Below are positions 10,480-23,052 of a stretch of 64,000 nt of DNA, piece after piece. A program made the position numbers and the translations under genes. Numbering within the stretch: the first letter of the stretch is position 1; each line of letters begins with the position of its first letter. The DNA is from Yersinia alsatica. GTDB taxonomy: Bacteria; Pseudomonadota; Gammaproteobacteria; Enterobacterales; Enterobacteriaceae. The stretch covers positions 248,001 through 312,000 of the forward strand of contig NZ_CABHWW010000033.1 in assembly GCF_902170305.1 (NCBI RefSeq), read 5' to 3'. Below the pieces are notes generated by a model that saw only the letters and a list, made by a program, of their open reading frames with translations, searched no databases and was not told the origin of the DNA.

Positions 10480-11013
10480 TTAGCTTAAAATGGCAGGCCC
10501 GGCTCGGATGCCTTGCACTTGTGCAAGCCAAAGTCCAGGTTTATGTAACGATAGGACTGGCCGTTCAACCTGCTCGGTATAGCGAATGATGGCGGGTGGC
10601 TTGAACTCATGAGTCAGGAGTGCATTCAGCGTATCCAGCAATGCAAGTTGCTGAATTTGTGATGGCTGCACCTGTTCGACTTCTGCAACTTCCTGCACTC
10701 TGGCATAAGCCGCTTGGGGAGCCAGTGCAAATGAAAGGTGACGAATAACCGTGCGCAGTGCATGCTGTTGCCAGTAGTCTACGCTGAATGAAGGGCGACG
10801 ATGCATATCATGCAGCAATGCCAAACTATTAAAGTTTGTCGCGCCGTAATTCTGACGGCTTTGGCTTGATGATGTATTGGGGATTGCAGCTTGATCAGGA
10901 ACGCCAGACAGATTTGATGGCACGCCAAGACTCGCCGCTACCATCCCCAATAGGAGATGCGGCCAGAAATAACGTCTGCCAAATTGTCGCCAACGATTTA
11001 GAATACCGATCAC
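10480..11013 (-). CDS. secM: Secretion monitor SecM with altered arrest sequence
   Basis: SecM is a regulatory nascent chain: when its export is slow its C-terminus stalls the ribosome and secA translation rises. From the GTG at 11013 the product is 177 residues, beginning [24 protein letters not shown], which resembles the E. coli N-terminus and its atypical signal peptide. The C-terminus carries GIRAGP at 168-173 and Trp162. Against the E. coli motif FxxxxWIxxxxGIRAGP, the Phe position is His157 and the Ile position is Leu163. A longer ATG start would add 26 residues overlapping the divergent gene's start. Conserved blocks such as [20 protein letters not shown] and [10 protein letters not shown] secure the family assignment. 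Confidence 0.93.
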   Translation of the reverse strand: MIGILNRWRQFGRRYFWPHLLLGMVAASLGVPSNLSGVPDQAAIPNTSSSQSRQNYGATNFNSLALLHDMHRRPSFSVDYWQQHALRTVIRHLSFALAPQAAYARVQEVAEVEQVQPSQIQQLALLDTLNALLTHEFKPPAIIRYTEQVERPVLSLHKPGLWLAQVQGIRAGPAILS

Positions 11014-11041
11014 GAGTTTAAAATCCGCCGGAGCCTTGTCA

Positions 11042-11566
11042 ATGCGTGAAAGCCGCCCACAATTATTAGATGTTCTGTTCGATGATGCCATTGCAGCAGA
11101 AAACGGACCGCTGCATAACGTACAACAACGCGCTACAGCACTGTTAAAACTTAACCGTGCAGTAAAAGGATTGCTCCCTTCACAGTTGCAGCCGTGGTGC
11201 CGTGTCGCTAACTATCGACAGAGTGTTTTAGTGCTAGAGACCGCGAACGCCAGCTGGTTAATGCGCTTACGTTATGAACAACCCGCGCTACTCTCTGCAC
11301 TACGAGCGCAAATTCTACCATCATTGTCTTCAATCGACATCAGGATTAATCCGTCGTTAATGGCCAAGGGCCATAACATTACGCAAGATATCGCAAAATC
11401 TACGCAAAATTCTGAGAAATCGCCGCCATTACGTCATTTAAGCTTAGAAAGTGCTAAGGAATTAAGAGGATTAGCGAGCCGTAGCCCTGAAAAACTGAGG
11501 ACGATATTGGAACGATTGGCTGCGTTGGCCGGAGAGAGTGCCAACGCAACCAAAAGTGATAAATAA
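11042..11566 (+). CDS. DUF721 / DciA-like protein
   Basis: A 174-residue basic cytosolic protein with a DUF721 (DciA-like) core: [20 protein letters not shown], then [20 protein letters not shown], then a predicted helix-rich low-complexity tail. DciA proteins load the replicative helicase DnaB in many bacteria. Enterobacteria generally use phage-derived DnaC, so the role here is uncertain. The ATG at 11042 has GGAG eight bases upstream; a TTG six bases earlier lacks proper spacing. The gene diverges from secM (28 bases between starts) and converges with lpxC, their stops being only two bases apart. Family assignment is from the sequence pattern; function is not assigned. Confidence 0.8.
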   Translation: MRESRPQLLDVLFDDAIAAENGPLHNVQQRATALLKLNRAVKGLLPSQLQPWCRVANYRQSVLVLETANASWLMRLRYEQPALLSALRAQILPSLSSIDIRINPSLMAKGHNITQDIAKSTQNSEKSPPLRHLSLESAKELRGLASRSPEKLRTILERLAALAGESANATKSDK

Positions 11567-11568
11567 AC

Positions 11569-12522
<954 letters not shown>

Positions 12523-12589
12523 TCAAGCTTATAACAAGATCGGCGGGACAGTTTAGCACAAAGAGCGGAGATTCCAATTTTTTCGGAAA

Positions 12590-13741
12590 TTAGTCGGCTT
12601 GCTTACGCAAAAATGCCGGAATATCCAAATAATCGGGCTCTTTATTGGTTTGAGCAGTTGGATCATTGACCACTTTAGCCGCAGGTTTAACTTCCTGAGG
12701 TAAAGGAGACATACCATGCTGCTGGTAACGGTGGTCCATAACAGGCTGTGTTTGCTTGTTGGTAACCAGCGTAATTTCAGGGCGTTTGTCCATGCCGATG
12801 CCGGTCGCAACAACAGTTACGCGCAGTTCATCGTTCATTTCCGGGTCTAATGATGTACCGATAACTACGGTCGCATTGTCAGACGCAAATGCACGGATAG
12901 TATTACCCACAGTTTCGAATTCGTCCAAACGCAAGTCGAAACCAGCCGTGATGTTAACCAGAACGCCACGAGCACCAGACAGGTCGATATCTTCCAGCAA
13001 TGGACTGGAGATAGCCATTTCTGCTGCTTCTTCAGCACGATCTTCGCCGCAAGCAACACCAGAGCCCATCATGGCATAACCCATTTCGGACATCACAGTG
13101 CGCACGTCAGCGAAGTCGACGTTCATCAGGCCTGGGCGGGTAATCAGTTCGGCGATACCCTGAACAGCGCCTTTCAATACGTCGTTAGCTGCACCGAATG
13201 CATCCAGTAAGGAGATGCCACGACCCAGAACTTTTAGCAACTTATCGTTCGGAATAGTGATCAGTGAGTCCACATGCTTGGACAGTTCAGCAATACCCTG
13301 CTCAGCAAATGCCATGCGTTTCTTGCCTTCGAAATTGAAAGGCTTGGTAACCACAGCAACTGTCAGAATACCCAGTTCTTTTGCCACTTCAGCAACCACA
13401 GGAGCGGCACCAGTACCAGTACCACCGCCCATACCTGCGGCGATGAACACCATGTCTGCGCCTTCAAGGGCTGCACGCAGAGCTTCACGGTCTTCTTCAG
13501 CTGAAGTACGACCCACTTCTGGGTTTGCGCCAGCACCCAAACCTTTGGTAATACCGCTACCAATTTGGATAGTTTGGCCAACAGCCGTCTTACGTAGCGC
13601 CTGAGCGTCTGTATTAACGGCGAAGAATTCAACACCTTCGATGCGCTCGCGCACCATGTGTTCGACGGCATTACCACCGCCACCACCGACGCCGATGACT
13701 TTAATCACCGCGTCATTGGTTAGTTCCATAGGTTCAAACAT
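12590..13741 (-). CDS. ftsZ: Cell division GTPase FtsZ
   Basis: FtsZ (383 residues) is the tubulin homologue that polymerises into the Z-ring. The tubulin signature GGGTGTGA lies near residue 105, preceded by [14 protein letters not shown], with the T7 loop region [11 protein letters not shown]. After a Gln/Pro-rich linker, the terminal peptide [14 protein letters not shown] is the docking site for FtsA and ZipA. The ATG at 13741 gives the usual [12 protein letters not shown] start; the longer frame upstream is not conserved. It follows ftsA by 72 bases, the most open junction in the division half of the cluster, where extra ftsZ promoters occur in relatives. Confidence 0.98.
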   Translation of the reverse strand: MFEPMELTNDAVIKVIGVGGGGGNAVEHMVRERIEGVEFFAVNTDAQALRKTAVGQTIQIGSGITKGLGAGANPEVGRTSAEEDREALRAALEGADMVFIAAGMGGGTGTGAAPVVAEVAKELGILTVAVVTKPFNFEGKKRMAFAEQGIAELSKHVDSLITIPNDKLLKVLGRGISLLDAFGAANDVLKGAVQGIAELITRPGLMNVDFADVRTVMSEMGYAMMGSGVACGEDRAEEAAEMAISSPLLEDIDLSGARGVLVNITAGFDLRLDEFETVGNTIRAFASDNATVVIGTSLDPEMNDELRVTVVATGIGMDKRPEITLVTNKQTQPVMDHRYQQHGMSPLPQEVKPAAKVVNDPTAQTNKEPDYLDIPAFLRKQAD

Positions 13742-13813
13742 AGTTTCTCTCCGTTTTGTGCCTGTCGCTTCGAGATCAAAAAATATGTTCAGCATGATCT
13801 CTTTGTTGAAACA

Positions 13814-15070
13814 TTAAAACTCTTTTCTCAGCCAGCTATTGATACGTTTAAACCAATTGCCCACTGAGGCACGTTTTTCTACTTCTGACTCACCACTGAG
13901 ATGAGATTCTTTACCATAGTGCAACAACCCAACAGCAGTGGAGTAATAAGGTTCCTGTGCATAATCCGTCAGCCCGGTGATATTGAGCGGTTGACCGATA
14001 CGTACCTGGGCATGAAATACCCGTTGAGCGCATTCAGCCAAACCATCAATTTGTGCCGCTCCGCCTGTCAGCACGATACCGGCTGCCAGATGATGCTTCA
14101 CGCCTTGCTGACGTAATTGCTCCTGCAATTGTAAAATCTCGTCATTAACCAAATTCAGCAACTCGGTGTAGCGTGGTTCTATAACCTCTGCGAGTGTCTG
14201 TCTTTGCAGACTACGTGGAGGGCGTCCGCCAACACTTGGCACTTCTACACTTTCGTCCTTGCTGACTATCGACCCGAGCGCACAGCCGTGTCGAACTTTA
14301 ATCGCTTCCGCATCTGTTGGCGGTGTCCCGAAGGCATAAGCTATGTCGCTGGTGACCACGTTCCCGGCGTAAGGGATAACTTTGGTATGGCGCAATGCCC
14401 CACCGGTATAAACCGCCATATCCATGGTGCCACCGCCGATGTCGACAACACAGACACCCAGCTCACGTTCATCTTCGGTCAATACTGCATAACTTGCGGC
14501 CAAACCGGCGAAAATCAGTTGGTCCACTTTCAGACCACAACGTTCCACCGCTTTAACAATATTCTTCGCCATATCGTTATGGCAGGTAATCAGATGTACC
14601 TTGGCCTGCATCCGCACGCCAGAAAGACCAACAGGATTTTTAATGCCTTCCTGATAATCAATGGCATATTCCTGCGGAATAACATGCAAGATACGATGCT
14701 CATCACGCACACGCACCGACTTCGCGGTATGCACTACGTTTTCTACATCTTCCTGAGTTACTTCCTCTTCCGAAATAGGAACCATCCCTATTTCATTCTG
14801 ACAACTGATATGTTTACCCGACAATGCCAGATAGACAGATGAAATTTGGCAATCTGCCATTAACTCAGCCTGATCGATAGCGCGCTGTACGCATTTCACT
14901 ACCGATTCAAGGTCGTTAACCCCACCCTTATCCATGCCACGGGATGGGCAACTGCCTACCCCAATAATATTGACCATGCCATCGGGCAGAACTTCCCCTA
15001 CCAATGCGGAGACCTTTGCCGTTCCGATCTCAAGACCTACTACCAGTTTTCTGTCCGTCGACTTGATCAT
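13814..15070 (-). CDS. ftsA: Cell division protein FtsA (actin-like membrane tether)
   Basis: FtsA (418 residues) is an actin-fold ATPase that anchors FtsZ to the membrane and recruits later divisome proteins. The N-terminal phosphate loop [16 protein letters not shown], the FtsA-specific 1C domain (about residues 85-165), [14 protein letters not shown] and [12 protein letters not shown] are seen in order. The last 15 residues ([16 protein letters not shown]) form the amphipathic membrane-targeting helix. Its start overlaps the ftsQ stop, indicating translational coupling. Confidence 0.97.
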   Translation of the reverse strand: MIKSTDRKLVVGLEIGTAKVSALVGEVLPDGMVNIIGVGSCPSRGMDKGGVNDLESVVKCVQRAIDQAELMADCQISSVYLALSGKHISCQNEIGMVPISEEEVTQEDVENVVHTAKSVRVRDEHRILHVIPQEYAIDYQEGIKNPVGLSGVRMQAKVHLITCHNDMAKNIVKAVERCGLKVDQLIFAGLAASYAVLTEDERELGVCVVDIGGGTMDMAVYTGGALRHTKVIPYAGNVVTSDIAYAFGTPPTDAEAIKVRHGCALGSIVSKDESVEVPSVGGRPPRSLQRQTLAEVIEPRYTELLNLVNDEILQLQEQLRQQGVKHHLAAGIVLTGGAAQIDGLAECAQRVFHAQVRIGQPLNITGLTDYAQEPYYSTAVGLLHYGKESHLSGESEVEKRASVGNWFKRINSWLRKEF

Positions 15071-15924
15071 TGTTGTTTTGCCTGTGCCTGATTCTGTTGC
15101 TGATTACTGTTCTGCTGGCCATTTATTGGTGGCTCACCACCCTGACTGCCGATAAATACCGGTGCCCAACCTATTGCAGCCCCTGTCTCATATCGCAAAT
15201 CAACATAACTGACCCGTTTATCTGGCTGCTGTTGCAACATCGGATATAACTTAATGAAACGTTGCAAACGCCCCATCCGGTCATCCCGTCCCAGCTCCAG
15301 CCGAACATCATTATCTAAGGCCAACTGCCAAGAATGTCTGGCACTCATCGCCACCATTTTTAGCTGATACTTATTGGCCGCTAACACCTTGTTCATTGCC
15401 CGGTAGCCTTCCAGAACATCCTGTTCGCTGCCTTCCGGGCCATACAGTAATGGCAATCTCTGCTTGCCGATTCGCTCAGACGGAACACTGAATGAACGCC
15501 CCTGCTCATCAACCATATGCAAATCATTCCAGCGGGCAAAGGGCACATACTCCACCAGATGGATTTTCAGCTCATCCGGCCACTGTTTACGCACACTGGC
15601 CTGCTGAATCCAAGGGAGCCTTTCAATCTGCTGCTGGATGATGTTGACATCCTGCGTCATAAAAGTACCCGGTGCGCCCAATGCCAGAATCGCCTGGCGA
15701 ATATCATCATTGGTGGTGTAATGCCGCTCACCCGTCACCACCAGTTTCGACAGTGGCAGTCGGCTGGCATCTTTCATCCACCCCACCACCACCCATCCAC
15801 CCCAGAGGATGGTTCCCAGCACCATCAGCAGGAAAATCAGCCCCGCTAATTGGCCTCCGTTACTGCGCCGGGCTGCGCTATTTTCCGCCGCACGTTCACG
15901 CGCATTCAGGGCAGCTTGCGACAT
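15067..15924 (-). CDS. ftsQ: Cell division protein FtsQ
   Basis: A 285-residue bitopic inner-membrane protein that links early and late divisome proteins through FtsB and FtsL. It has a short cytosolic N-terminus, one membrane helix (about residues 27-49, [18 protein letters not shown]), then a periplasmic POTRA domain beginning [20 protein letters not shown] and a beta domain. The C-terminal ~20 residues are a Gln/Asn-rich low-complexity tail. It lies one base from ddlB and overlaps ftsA. Confidence 0.96.
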   Translation of the reverse strand: MSQAALNARERAAENSAARRSNGGQLAGLIFLLMVLGTILWGGWVVVGWMKDASRLPLSKLVVTGERHYTTNDDIRQAILALGAPGTFMTQDVNIIQQQIERLPWIQQASVRKQWPDELKIHLVEYVPFARWNDLHMVDEQGRSFSVPSERIGKQRLPLLYGPEGSEQDVLEGYRAMNKVLAANKYQLKMVAMSARHSWQLALDNDVRLELGRDDRMGRLQRFIKLYPMLQQQPDKRVSYVDLRYETGAAIGWAPVFIGSQGGEPPINGQQNSNQQQNQAQAKQQ

Positions 15925-15925
15925 A

Positions 15926-16846
15926 TCAGTCAGCCAACATCAGAATTCGGGCCACCAGTTGGGAGAAACTCAACCCTGACTCGCGTGCAGCCATCGGCAC
16001 TAGACTGTGGCTGGTCATACCCGGAGAAGTATTCACTTCAAGCAGATAGAAACGGCCATCGCTGTCTTGCATCACATCAACCCGCCCCCAGCCACTGCAA
16101 CCCAGCGCCTGATAGGCCTGTAATGCCAGTTCTGCCAACTGTTGTTCTAACTCGGCACTCAAACCACTTGGGCAGAAGTATTGAGTTTCGTCGGACAGAT
16201 ATTTCGCTTCATAATCATAAAACACGCCGGGAGCCTGAATCCGAATAGACGGCAAAACCTCGTCACCCAGAATTGCGACCGTGAATTCCGGCCCGCTCAA
16301 CCATTTCTCAATCAGCACATCACTGTCATGGCGAAAAGCTTCCACCAAGGCATCTTGTAGCTCACTGGCTTGATCAACCTTGCTCATCCCGACACTAGAG
16401 CCTTCGTGGCTTGGCTTAACGATTAATGGCAGGCCAAGCTTAGCGACACATGCCGACAATTCCTCTGACGAAAGTGTTTCAAACTGTTGATGATTTAGTG
16501 CGACATAAGGTGAAATTGGCAAACCTGAAGCTTGCCACACCAATTTTGTGCGCAATTTGTCCATCGTCAGCGCTGAAGCCATCACGCCGCTGCCGGTATA
16601 AGGCAGTTGCAGAAACTCCAACACACCTTGCAGCGTACCATCTTCACCACCGCGACCATGCAGAGCGATAAAGACTTTATCAAAACCCTGTTCTTTAAGC
16701 TGAGTGACTGGAAAGTCTTTGGTATCAACGCCATGTGCATCGATACCCGCTTCTATTAAGCCCGCTAAAACAGCCTGGCCTGAAAGCAATGACACTTCAC
16801 GTTCAGCAGAGGTACCACCCAGCAGTACCGCGACTTTCTCAGCCAT
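15926..16846 (-). CDS. ddlB: D-alanine--D-alanine ligase B
   Basis: The 306-residue ATP-grasp ligase makes D-Ala-D-Ala for the peptidoglycan stem peptide. Motifs include [18 protein letters not shown] at the N-terminus, [18 protein letters not shown] for nucleotide binding, [24 protein letters not shown] with metal ligands, and a C-terminal [10 protein letters not shown]. The ATG at 16846 gives [11 protein letters not shown], as in relatives; an upstream ATG would add 22 residues inside murC. It overlaps the murC 3' end by eight bases. Confidence 0.96.
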   Translation of the reverse strand: MAEKVAVLLGGTSAEREVSLLSGQAVLAGLIEAGIDAHGVDTKDFPVTQLKEQGFDKVFIALHGRGGEDGTLQGVLEFLQLPYTGSGVMASALTMDKLRTKLVWQASGLPISPYVALNHQQFETLSSEELSACVAKLGLPLIVKPSHEGSSVGMSKVDQASELQDALVEAFRHDSDVLIEKWLSGPEFTVAILGDEVLPSIRIQAPGVFYDYEAKYLSDETQYFCPSGLSAELEQQLAELALQAYQALGCSGWGRVDVMQDSDGRFYLLEVNTSPGMTSHSLVPMAARESGLSFSQLVARILMLAD

Positions 16847-18314
16847 GATGTTCCTCGTCTTTTTTCTGTGGCTGCAATTTAAGCTCAGCCAATTTACGGG
16901 CAACTTTACCAATGTTGCCAGCGCCCTGAACCAGAATCAGGTCATCGCCATTCAGCACTTGCGCCAACACTTCAGGTACGGTCTCACTGTCTGAAACCAA
17001 AATCGGGTCCAACTTGCCACGATTACGGATGGTACGGCACAACGAGCGGCTATCTGCCCCTGGGATCGGCGGTTCACCGGCGGCATACACATCCAACATC
17101 AGCAAAACATCAACCTGCGATAATACATTGGCAAAATCGTCATACAGATCACGAGTACGGGTATAACGATGCGGCTGGAAAACCATCACGATACGTTTAT
17201 CCGGCCAGCCGGCACGCGCTGCTTTAACTGTGGCATCCACTTCTGTCGGATGATGACCATAGTCATCGACCAACATCACGCTGCCCTCCTTGCCATTGAC
17301 CGGTGCCAGCGGGAAGTTGCCAAGGAAATCAAAACGGCGGCCTGTCCCCTGGAATCCTGCCAACGCACGCAGGATGTCATCGTCTTCAATGCCTTCTTCG
17401 GTCGCCACTGCCACCGCTGCTGCTGCATTCAGTGCGTTATGACGGCCCGGCGCATTCAAGGTCACGGTCATCAACGGCTTATCCAAGCGCTTCAGTGTGA
17501 AGTGCCCCTGCGGGCCTTCCTGACGATAGCTGGCAATCTGCACATCAGCATCATCACTGAAGCCGTAAGTGGTGATATGGCGGCCCACACGCGGTAATAA
17601 CTCACGCACTACAGGGTCATCGATACACATCACGGCACGGCCATAAAACGGCAAGTTGTGCAGAAAATTAATAAATGTCTGTTTTAAATTCTCAAAGTCG
17701 CCCTGATAGGTATCCATATGGTCGGCTTCGATATTGGTGACAATCGCCACCATCGGCTGCAAATGTAAGAATGACGCATCACTCTCATCGGCTTCCGCAA
17801 TCAGGTAGCGGCTGGAACCCAAACGAGCATGAGTACCAGCGGCTTTCACCAATCCACCATTAACAAATGTTGGGTCCAGACCCGCTTCGGCATAAATACT
17901 GGAAACCATCGCCGTGGTGGTGGTTTTACCGTGGGTGCCAGCAACTGCAATCCCATGGCGATAACGCATTAATTCAGCCAGCATCTCGGCGCGGCGGATC
18001 ACCGGAATACGCGCCTCGCGAGCGGCAACAATTTCCGGGTTATCCGCAGAAATTGCTGTTGAAACCACTACCACACTGGCGTCCAGTACGTTTTCTGGAC
18101 GGTGGTGGAAATAAATCTGTGCGCCCAATGAAGTCAAATGCTGGGTTACCGGGTTGGGTGCCAAATCTGAACCACTAATCTGATAACCTTCGTTTGCCAA
18201 CACTTCAGCGATACCACCCATGCCAGCACCACCGATGCCAACAAAGTGAATGTGCCGGACGCGACGCATCTCGGGCACGATAGTACGTAGTTTCGCCAAT
18301 TGTTGTGTATTCAC
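16839..18314 (-). CDS. murC: UDP-N-acetylmuramate--L-alanine ligase
   Basis: MurC adds the first stem-peptide residue, L-Ala, to UDP-MurNAc. The 491-residue product starts at a GTG ([20 protein letters not shown]), identical in pattern to E. coli MurC; longer reading to 18419 adds non-conserved sequence. The N-terminal UDP-binding loop [17 protein letters not shown], the Mur ligase P-loop [37 protein letters not shown], and the C-terminal [14 protein letters not shown] are visible. The gene lies 70 bases after murG, one of the larger gaps in the cluster. Confidence 0.97.
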   Translation of the reverse strand: MNTQQLAKLRTIVPEMRRVRHIHFVGIGGAGMGGIAEVLANEGYQISGSDLAPNPVTQHLTSLGAQIYFHHRPENVLDASVVVVSTAISADNPEIVAAREARIPVIRRAEMLAELMRYRHGIAVAGTHGKTTTTAMVSSIYAEAGLDPTFVNGGLVKAAGTHARLGSSRYLIAEADESDASFLHLQPMVAIVTNIEADHMDTYQGDFENLKQTFINFLHNLPFYGRAVMCIDDPVVRELLPRVGRHITTYGFSDDADVQIASYRQEGPQGHFTLKRLDKPLMTVTLNAPGRHNALNAAAAVAVATEEGIEDDDILRALAGFQGTGRRFDFLGNFPLAPVNGKEGSVMLVDDYGHHPTEVDATVKAARAGWPDKRIVMVFQPHRYTRTRDLYDDFANVLSQVDVLLMLDVYAAGEPPIPGADSRSLCRTIRNRGKLDPILVSDSETVPEVLAQVLNGDDLILVQGAGNIGKVARKLAELKLQPQKKDEEHHG

Positions 18315-18384
18315 GTTTTTCTTCACTTTTTTATCTGTTGCATATTCACAGCCCGCATTAACTGCCAGCCATTCATTATCTATT

Positions 18385-19452
18385 TTACTTACAGGCAGCG
18401 ACCACTTCGGCGGCCACACGCTCAGTTGCGTCAGGAATGGCTACCTGCCTTGCCTGCTCAGCCATCGTCAATAAAGTGGGGCGATCCCACTGCGCGAGCA
18501 AGTGACTCACTGCTTGCGCGGTAAATTGTGGCTGCTCAATAATTTTGGCTGCTCCCGCCTTTTCTAGCGGCAATGCATTCCAATATTGCTGCCGGTCTTT
18601 ATGCTGGAAAGGCACAAAAATTGCCGGTAACCCGGCGGCAGCCACTTCACTGACCGTCAACGCACCGGAGCGGCAGACCACTACATCGGCCCAGGCATAA
18701 GCAGCAGCCATGTCATCGATAAATTCGACAACCTGATGTTTACCACCCTGCCCCACTTGCTGATAGGCTTCTAATACCTCAGGTAAAGCGCCTTTTCCCA
18801 CCTGATGCCAGACGGTAATCTGCTCACCCAATGTTGCCGCAACTTGCGGCAGAGTTTGGTTCAATACCCGCGCCCCTTGGCTACCACCGATAACAAGCAC
18901 CCGGATCGGCCCTTCGCGACCACTGAGGCGCTCAGCCGGTAATGGCAGTGCTAATACGTCGGTACGAACTGGGTTCCCGACCACCTCGGCATGAGGAAAT
19001 GCGCCAGGAAATGCCTGTAAAACTTTCTTCGCGATTTTGGCGAGCCAGCGGTTAGTCAACCCTGCAATACCGTTTTGCTCATGCAGAACCACCGGAATAC
19101 CGCACAGCCATGCCGCCAAACCACCGGGGCCGGAAACATAACCGCCCATCCCCAACACCACATCCGGCTGGTAATCACGCATGATTTTCTTCGCCTGACG
19201 CACGGCACGATAAATTCGCACCGGGGCACTCAACTGGGCCATCAGCCCCTTACCACGCAAACCAGAAATCTGAATGAAATCAATTTCAATGCCGTTTTTG
19301 GGTACCAATGACGCTTCCATTCTGTCTGCGGTGCCTAACCAACGCACCTGCCAGCCTTGCGCCATCAGATGATGTGCAACGGCCAATCCGGGGAAGACAT
19401 GCCCCCCAGTGCCACCCGCCATCACCATTAAACGCTTGGTCTTGCCACTCAT
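18385..19452 (-). CDS. murG: Lipid II synthase MurG (UDP-GlcNAc:lipid I GlcNAc transferase)
   Basis: MurG (355 residues) is a GT-B glycosyltransferase on the inner face of the membrane that adds GlcNAc to lipid I. The N-terminal [17 protein letters not shown] loop, [33 protein letters not shown], and the sugar-nucleotide site [23 protein letters not shown] are all present. The start overlaps the ftsW stop by four bases. Confidence 0.97.
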   Translation of the reverse strand: MSGKTKRLMVMAGGTGGHVFPGLAVAHHLMAQGWQVRWLGTADRMEASLVPKNGIEIDFIQISGLRGKGLMAQLSAPVRIYRAVRQAKKIMRDYQPDVVLGMGGYVSGPGGLAAWLCGIPVVLHEQNGIAGLTNRWLAKIAKKVLQAFPGAFPHAEVVGNPVRTDVLALPLPAERLSGREGPIRVLVIGGSQGARVLNQTLPQVAATLGEQITVWHQVGKGALPEVLEAYQQVGQGGKHQVVEFIDDMAAAYAWADVVVCRSGALTVSEVAAAGLPAIFVPFQHKDRQQYWNALPLEKAGAAKIIEQPQFTAQAVSHLLAQWDRPTLLTMAEQARQVAIPDATERVAAEVVAACK

Positions 19453-20651
19453 CGGGCACTCCTTACAAACGCCTGGGCTTTTGCCAGACGTGTTTCAAAA
19501 TCAATACGTAACAACAGCACTATTGCGGTTGACATAATAATCAGGCTCGAACCACCGTAACTTATCAGTGGCAATGTCAAACCTTTGGTTGGCAACATCC
19601 CGGCAGCAGCCCCAACGTTAACCAGCGCCTGAAAACTAAACCAGACGCCAATCGAACAGGCCAAAAAGCCAGAAAATCGCTGATCTATCTCTAATGCACG
19701 ACGCCCAATGGACATCGCACGAAAAGCGACGAAGAATACCATTAACAATGCGAGAACCACACCGAAATACCCGAGCTCCTCGCCTAAAATCGAGAAAATA
19801 AAGTCGGTATGTGCTTCCGGCAAATACTCTAATTTCTGCACCGAATTCCCTAGCCCCTGTCCCCAGAATTCACCGCGGCCAAATGCCATCAGTGATTGGG
19901 TGAGCTGGTAACCGCTGCCGAACGGATCAGCCCATGGATTCCAGAACGATGTCACTCGGCGCATACGATAAGGTTCAGCGACAATCAGCAAGCAGACGGC
20001 AAAGACACCGGAGCCGATGATAGCCAGAAACTGCCACATTTTTGCCCCTGCCAGGAACAACATCGCCAACGTAGTGATAAACAGCACCACCACGGTACCT
20101 AAGTCAGGTTGCGCCAGCAGTAATACTGCCAGAATAACCATCACGCCCATCGGTTTGCAGAAGCCCCAGAAGTTACTACGAACCTCTTCAACTTTGCGCA
20201 CCAGATAGCTGGCCAGATAACAAAACAGTGACAGCTTAGATAACTCCGCGGGCTGAATACGTAGCGGCCCCAGTGCAATCCAGCGAGATGCCCCGTTTAC
20301 TGAGCTACCCACCACTAATACAACCAACAGCATCACTATTGAAATCAATAGCATAATATTACTGTAGCGCTGCCAGACTGCCATCGGGATGCGCAGCGTG
20401 ACCAGTGACAAACCGAATGCCAACACCAGATACAGTGCATCACGCTTGGCAAACAGGAACGGGTCACTGGCCAGACGCTGACCAATCGGCATTGACGCCG
20501 AGGTCACCATCACGAAACCAATAATCGCCAAACCGAACGTCAGCCACAGCAAGGTTCTGTCGTAAAGCACCATGCTGGTGGTGTCGCTCTCCCGCGATCC
20601 CATCACAAAATGCTTTAGGGTATTAAACAGCCCCAGCCCCGGCATGCGCAT
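19449..20651 (-). CDS. ftsW: Septal peptidoglycan glycosyltransferase FtsW (SEDS family)
   Basis: A 400-residue polytopic SEDS protein that polymerises lipid II at the septum together with FtsI. The cytosolic N-terminus precedes about ten membrane helices; SEDS signatures include [59 protein letters not shown], and [20 protein letters not shown]. It abuts murD, with the murD stop and ftsW start sharing a base. Confidence 0.97.
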   Translation of the reverse strand: MRMPGLGLFNTLKHFVMGSRESDTTSMVLYDRTLLWLTFGLAIIGFVMVTSASMPIGQRLASDPFLFAKRDALYLVLAFGLSLVTLRIPMAVWQRYSNIMLLISIVMLLVVLVVGSSVNGASRWIALGPLRIQPAELSKLSLFCYLASYLVRKVEEVRSNFWGFCKPMGVMVILAVLLLAQPDLGTVVVLFITTLAMLFLAGAKMWQFLAIIGSGVFAVCLLIVAEPYRMRRVTSFWNPWADPFGSGYQLTQSLMAFGRGEFWGQGLGNSVQKLEYLPEAHTDFIFSILGEELGYFGVVLALLMVFFVAFRAMSIGRRALEIDQRFSGFLACSIGVWFSFQALVNVGAAAGMLPTKGLTLPLISYGGSSLIIMSTAIVLLLRIDFETRLAKAQAFVRSAR

Positions 20652-21967
20652 CAGCCCAACTCCTCAGCCAAACGAGCAAACTCATCACCGCGTTGCTCAA
20701 AACTGCGGAACTGGTCCAAACTGGCGCAAGCTGGTGAGAGTAAAACCATGTCTCCCGGTGCCAAATCTTTGGCCAGCAGCTGCATGGCTTGTTCCATTGT
20801 TTCGGTCAGTTGCGAGACTTCAGGACGTAACTCAGCCAGTTGCTCACCATCACGACCAAAGCAGTAAATCTTGATATGGTCGCCTTGCAAGAAACGGGTC
20901 AATCCGGAGAAGTCAGCGGATTTGCCGTCGCCACCCAGCAACAGATGCAGGGTGCCATCAACCTGTAACCCATCCAGTGCCGCTTCGGTGCTGCCCACGT
21001 TGGTGGCTTTGGAATCATTAATCCAACGCACGCCATTGTGCTCAAACACCAATTGAAAGCGGTGTGGCAGGCCAGTAAAGGTGGTCAATGCTTTCAAGCT
21101 TGATGAGCGCGGAATACCAACGGCATCAGCCAGCGCAAGGGCTGCCAACGCATTGGTGTAGTTATGACGCCCGGTCAATTTCATCTCCCGGGTATTCAGC
21201 ACTTTCTCACCGCGCACTCGCAACCAGATTTCACCCTGCTGTTTATTCAGATGATAATCACCGACATCCACACCAAAACTGATACAGCGGCTATCAGCAC
21301 CACGCACCGGCATGGTCAGCGCGTCATCGGCATTCACGACACAAACTTTAGCGTTTTCATAAACTCGCAGTTTGGCTGCACGATATTGCTGCAAACCGAA
21401 CGGATAACGGTCAGTGTGATCTTCCGTGACATTCAATATGGTGGCAGCGTTAGCACGTAAACTTGAGGTGGTTTCTAACTGGAAGCTGGACAGCTCCAGC
21501 ACCACCAGTTGGTTTTCTTGTTTCAACAGCGTGAGAGCCGGGACCCCAATGTTGCCGCCAACCCCCACCTGCCAGCCAGCGGCTTTTGCCATCTCGCCGA
21601 CCAAGGTGGTCACGGTACTTTTACCGTTAGAACCGGTAATGGCGACTACCGGTGCTTGATTCTCACGACAAAACAGCTCGATATCACCGACAATCTCGAC
21701 GCCAGCATCCGCCGCATCACTCAACGCCGGATGCGCCAGTGCAATACCGGGGCTGGCAACAATCAAATCAGCATCTAACAGCCATTGCTGGTTCAGGTCG
21801 CCCACATGGCGCTCAACACTTTCGGGGAGCTTATCCAGGCCCGGAGGATTGATACGGGTATCCATAACTCGCGGCGTCACACCGCGCGCCATAAAGAAAT
21901 CAACGCAGGAAAGGCCGGTTAGCCCCAGCCCGATAATGACGACTTTTTTACCCTGATAATCAACCAT
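20651..21967 (-). CDS. murD: UDP-N-acetylmuramoyl-L-alanine--D-glutamate ligase
   Basis: MurD (438 residues) adds D-glutamate to UDP-MurNAc-L-Ala. [21 protein letters not shown] forms the UDP-binding fold, [17 protein letters not shown] the ATP loop, and [21 protein letters not shown] and [15 protein letters not shown] complete the Mur ligase pattern. It follows mraY by two bases in the tightly packed dcw operon. Confidence 0.97.
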   Translation of the reverse strand: MVDYQGKKVVIIGLGLTGLSCVDFFMARGVTPRVMDTRINPPGLDKLPESVERHVGDLNQQWLLDADLIVASPGIALAHPALSDAADAGVEIVGDIELFCRENQAPVVAITGSNGKSTVTTLVGEMAKAAGWQVGVGGNIGVPALTLLKQENQLVVLELSSFQLETTSSLRANAATILNVTEDHTDRYPFGLQQYRAAKLRVYENAKVCVVNADDALTMPVRGADSRCISFGVDVGDYHLNKQQGEIWLRVRGEKVLNTREMKLTGRHNYTNALAALALADAVGIPRSSSLKALTTFTGLPHRFQLVFEHNGVRWINDSKATNVGSTEAALDGLQVDGTLHLLLGGDGKSADFSGLTRFLQGDHIKIYCFGRDGEQLAELRPEVSQLTETMEQAMQLLAKDLAPGDMVLLSPACASLDQFRSFEQRGDEFARLAEELG

Positions 21968-21969
21968 AA

Positions 21970-23052
21970 TTACCGCACCTTCAGCGTCGCCAGGCCAATC
22001 AGCACCAGCATCAGCGAAATAATCCAGAAGCGCACAATCACCCGTGGTTCTGGCCAGCCTTTAAGTTCGTAATGATGGTGAATTGGAGCCATGCGGAAAA
22101 TTCGCTGCCCACGTAACTTAAAGGAACCGACTTGCAAGATTACCGACAGCGTTTCAACGACGAATACCCCACCCATAATCACTAATAAGAACTCTTGGCG
22201 CAGTAATACCGCGATGGTCCCCAGCGCACCGCCCAATGCCAGCGAGCCGACATCGCCCATAAATACTTGAGCTGGGTAGGTGTTAAACCACAAGAAACCT
22301 AAACCGGCCCCGACAATCGCGGTGCAGACAATCACCAACTCACCGGCGTGACGTAGGTAAGGAATATGCAGATATGCAGCGAAATTCACGTTACCGGTCG
22401 CCCAAGCCACCAATGCAAAGCCACCAGCTACGAAAACCGTCGGCATGATTGCCAGCCCATCCAGCCCGTCAGTCAAGTTGACCGCGTTACTGGTTCCCAC
22501 AATCACGAAGTAAGCCAGCAGGATATAGAGCAGACCCAGTTGCGGCATGATGTCTTTAAAGAATGGCACCACCAGCTCAGTTGCCGGGGTGTCTTTACCG
22601 ATGCTGTACATGGCGAAGGCTGCTGCCAGTGCAATCACTGACTGCCAGAAATACTTCCAGCGAGCAATCAGACCTTTGGTGTCTTTACGCACCACTTTGC
22701 GGTAGTCATCGATAAAACCGACAATCCCATAACCGACAAGAATGAACAGTACACACCAGACATAAGGATTAGAGGGATAAGCCCACATCAGAACCGAAAT
22801 AGTGATGGAGAACAGAATCATCAGGCCGCCCATGGTTGGCGTGCCGCGTTTGCTGAAGTGTGATTCTGGCCCATCATTACGTACAACCTGGCCAATCTGT
22901 AATTTCTGTAAGTAAGAAATCAGGTACGGCCCCATCCACAATGAAATCACTAATGCCGTCAACAGACTAACAATGGCGCGGAACGTCAAATAAGAAAAGA
23001 CGTTAAAGCCTGAGTAAAATTTTACTAAGTATTCAGCCAACCAAACTAACAT
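21970..23052 (-). CDS. mraY: Phospho-N-acetylmuramoyl-pentapeptide transferase
   Basis: MraY (360 residues) transfers phospho-MurNAc-pentapeptide to undecaprenyl phosphate, making lipid I. About ten membrane helices are predicted. Active-site motifs are [16 protein letters not shown] near the second loop, [32 protein letters not shown] and [14 protein letters not shown] with the histidine triad. It overlaps murF by seven bases. Confidence 0.97.
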   Translation of the reverse strand: MLVWLAEYLVKFYSGFNVFSYLTFRAIVSLLTALVISLWMGPYLISYLQKLQIGQVVRNDGPESHFSKRGTPTMGGLMILFSITISVLMWAYPSNPYVWCVLFILVGYGIVGFIDDYRKVVRKDTKGLIARWKYFWQSVIALAAAFAMYSIGKDTPATELVVPFFKDIMPQLGLLYILLAYFVIVGTSNAVNLTDGLDGLAIMPTVFVAGGFALVAWATGNVNFAAYLHIPYLRHAGELVIVCTAIVGAGLGFLWFNTYPAQVFMGDVGSLALGGALGTIAVLLRQEFLLVIMGGVFVVETLSVILQVGSFKLRGQRIFRMAPIHHHYELKGWPEPRVIVRFWIISLMLVLIGLATLKVR

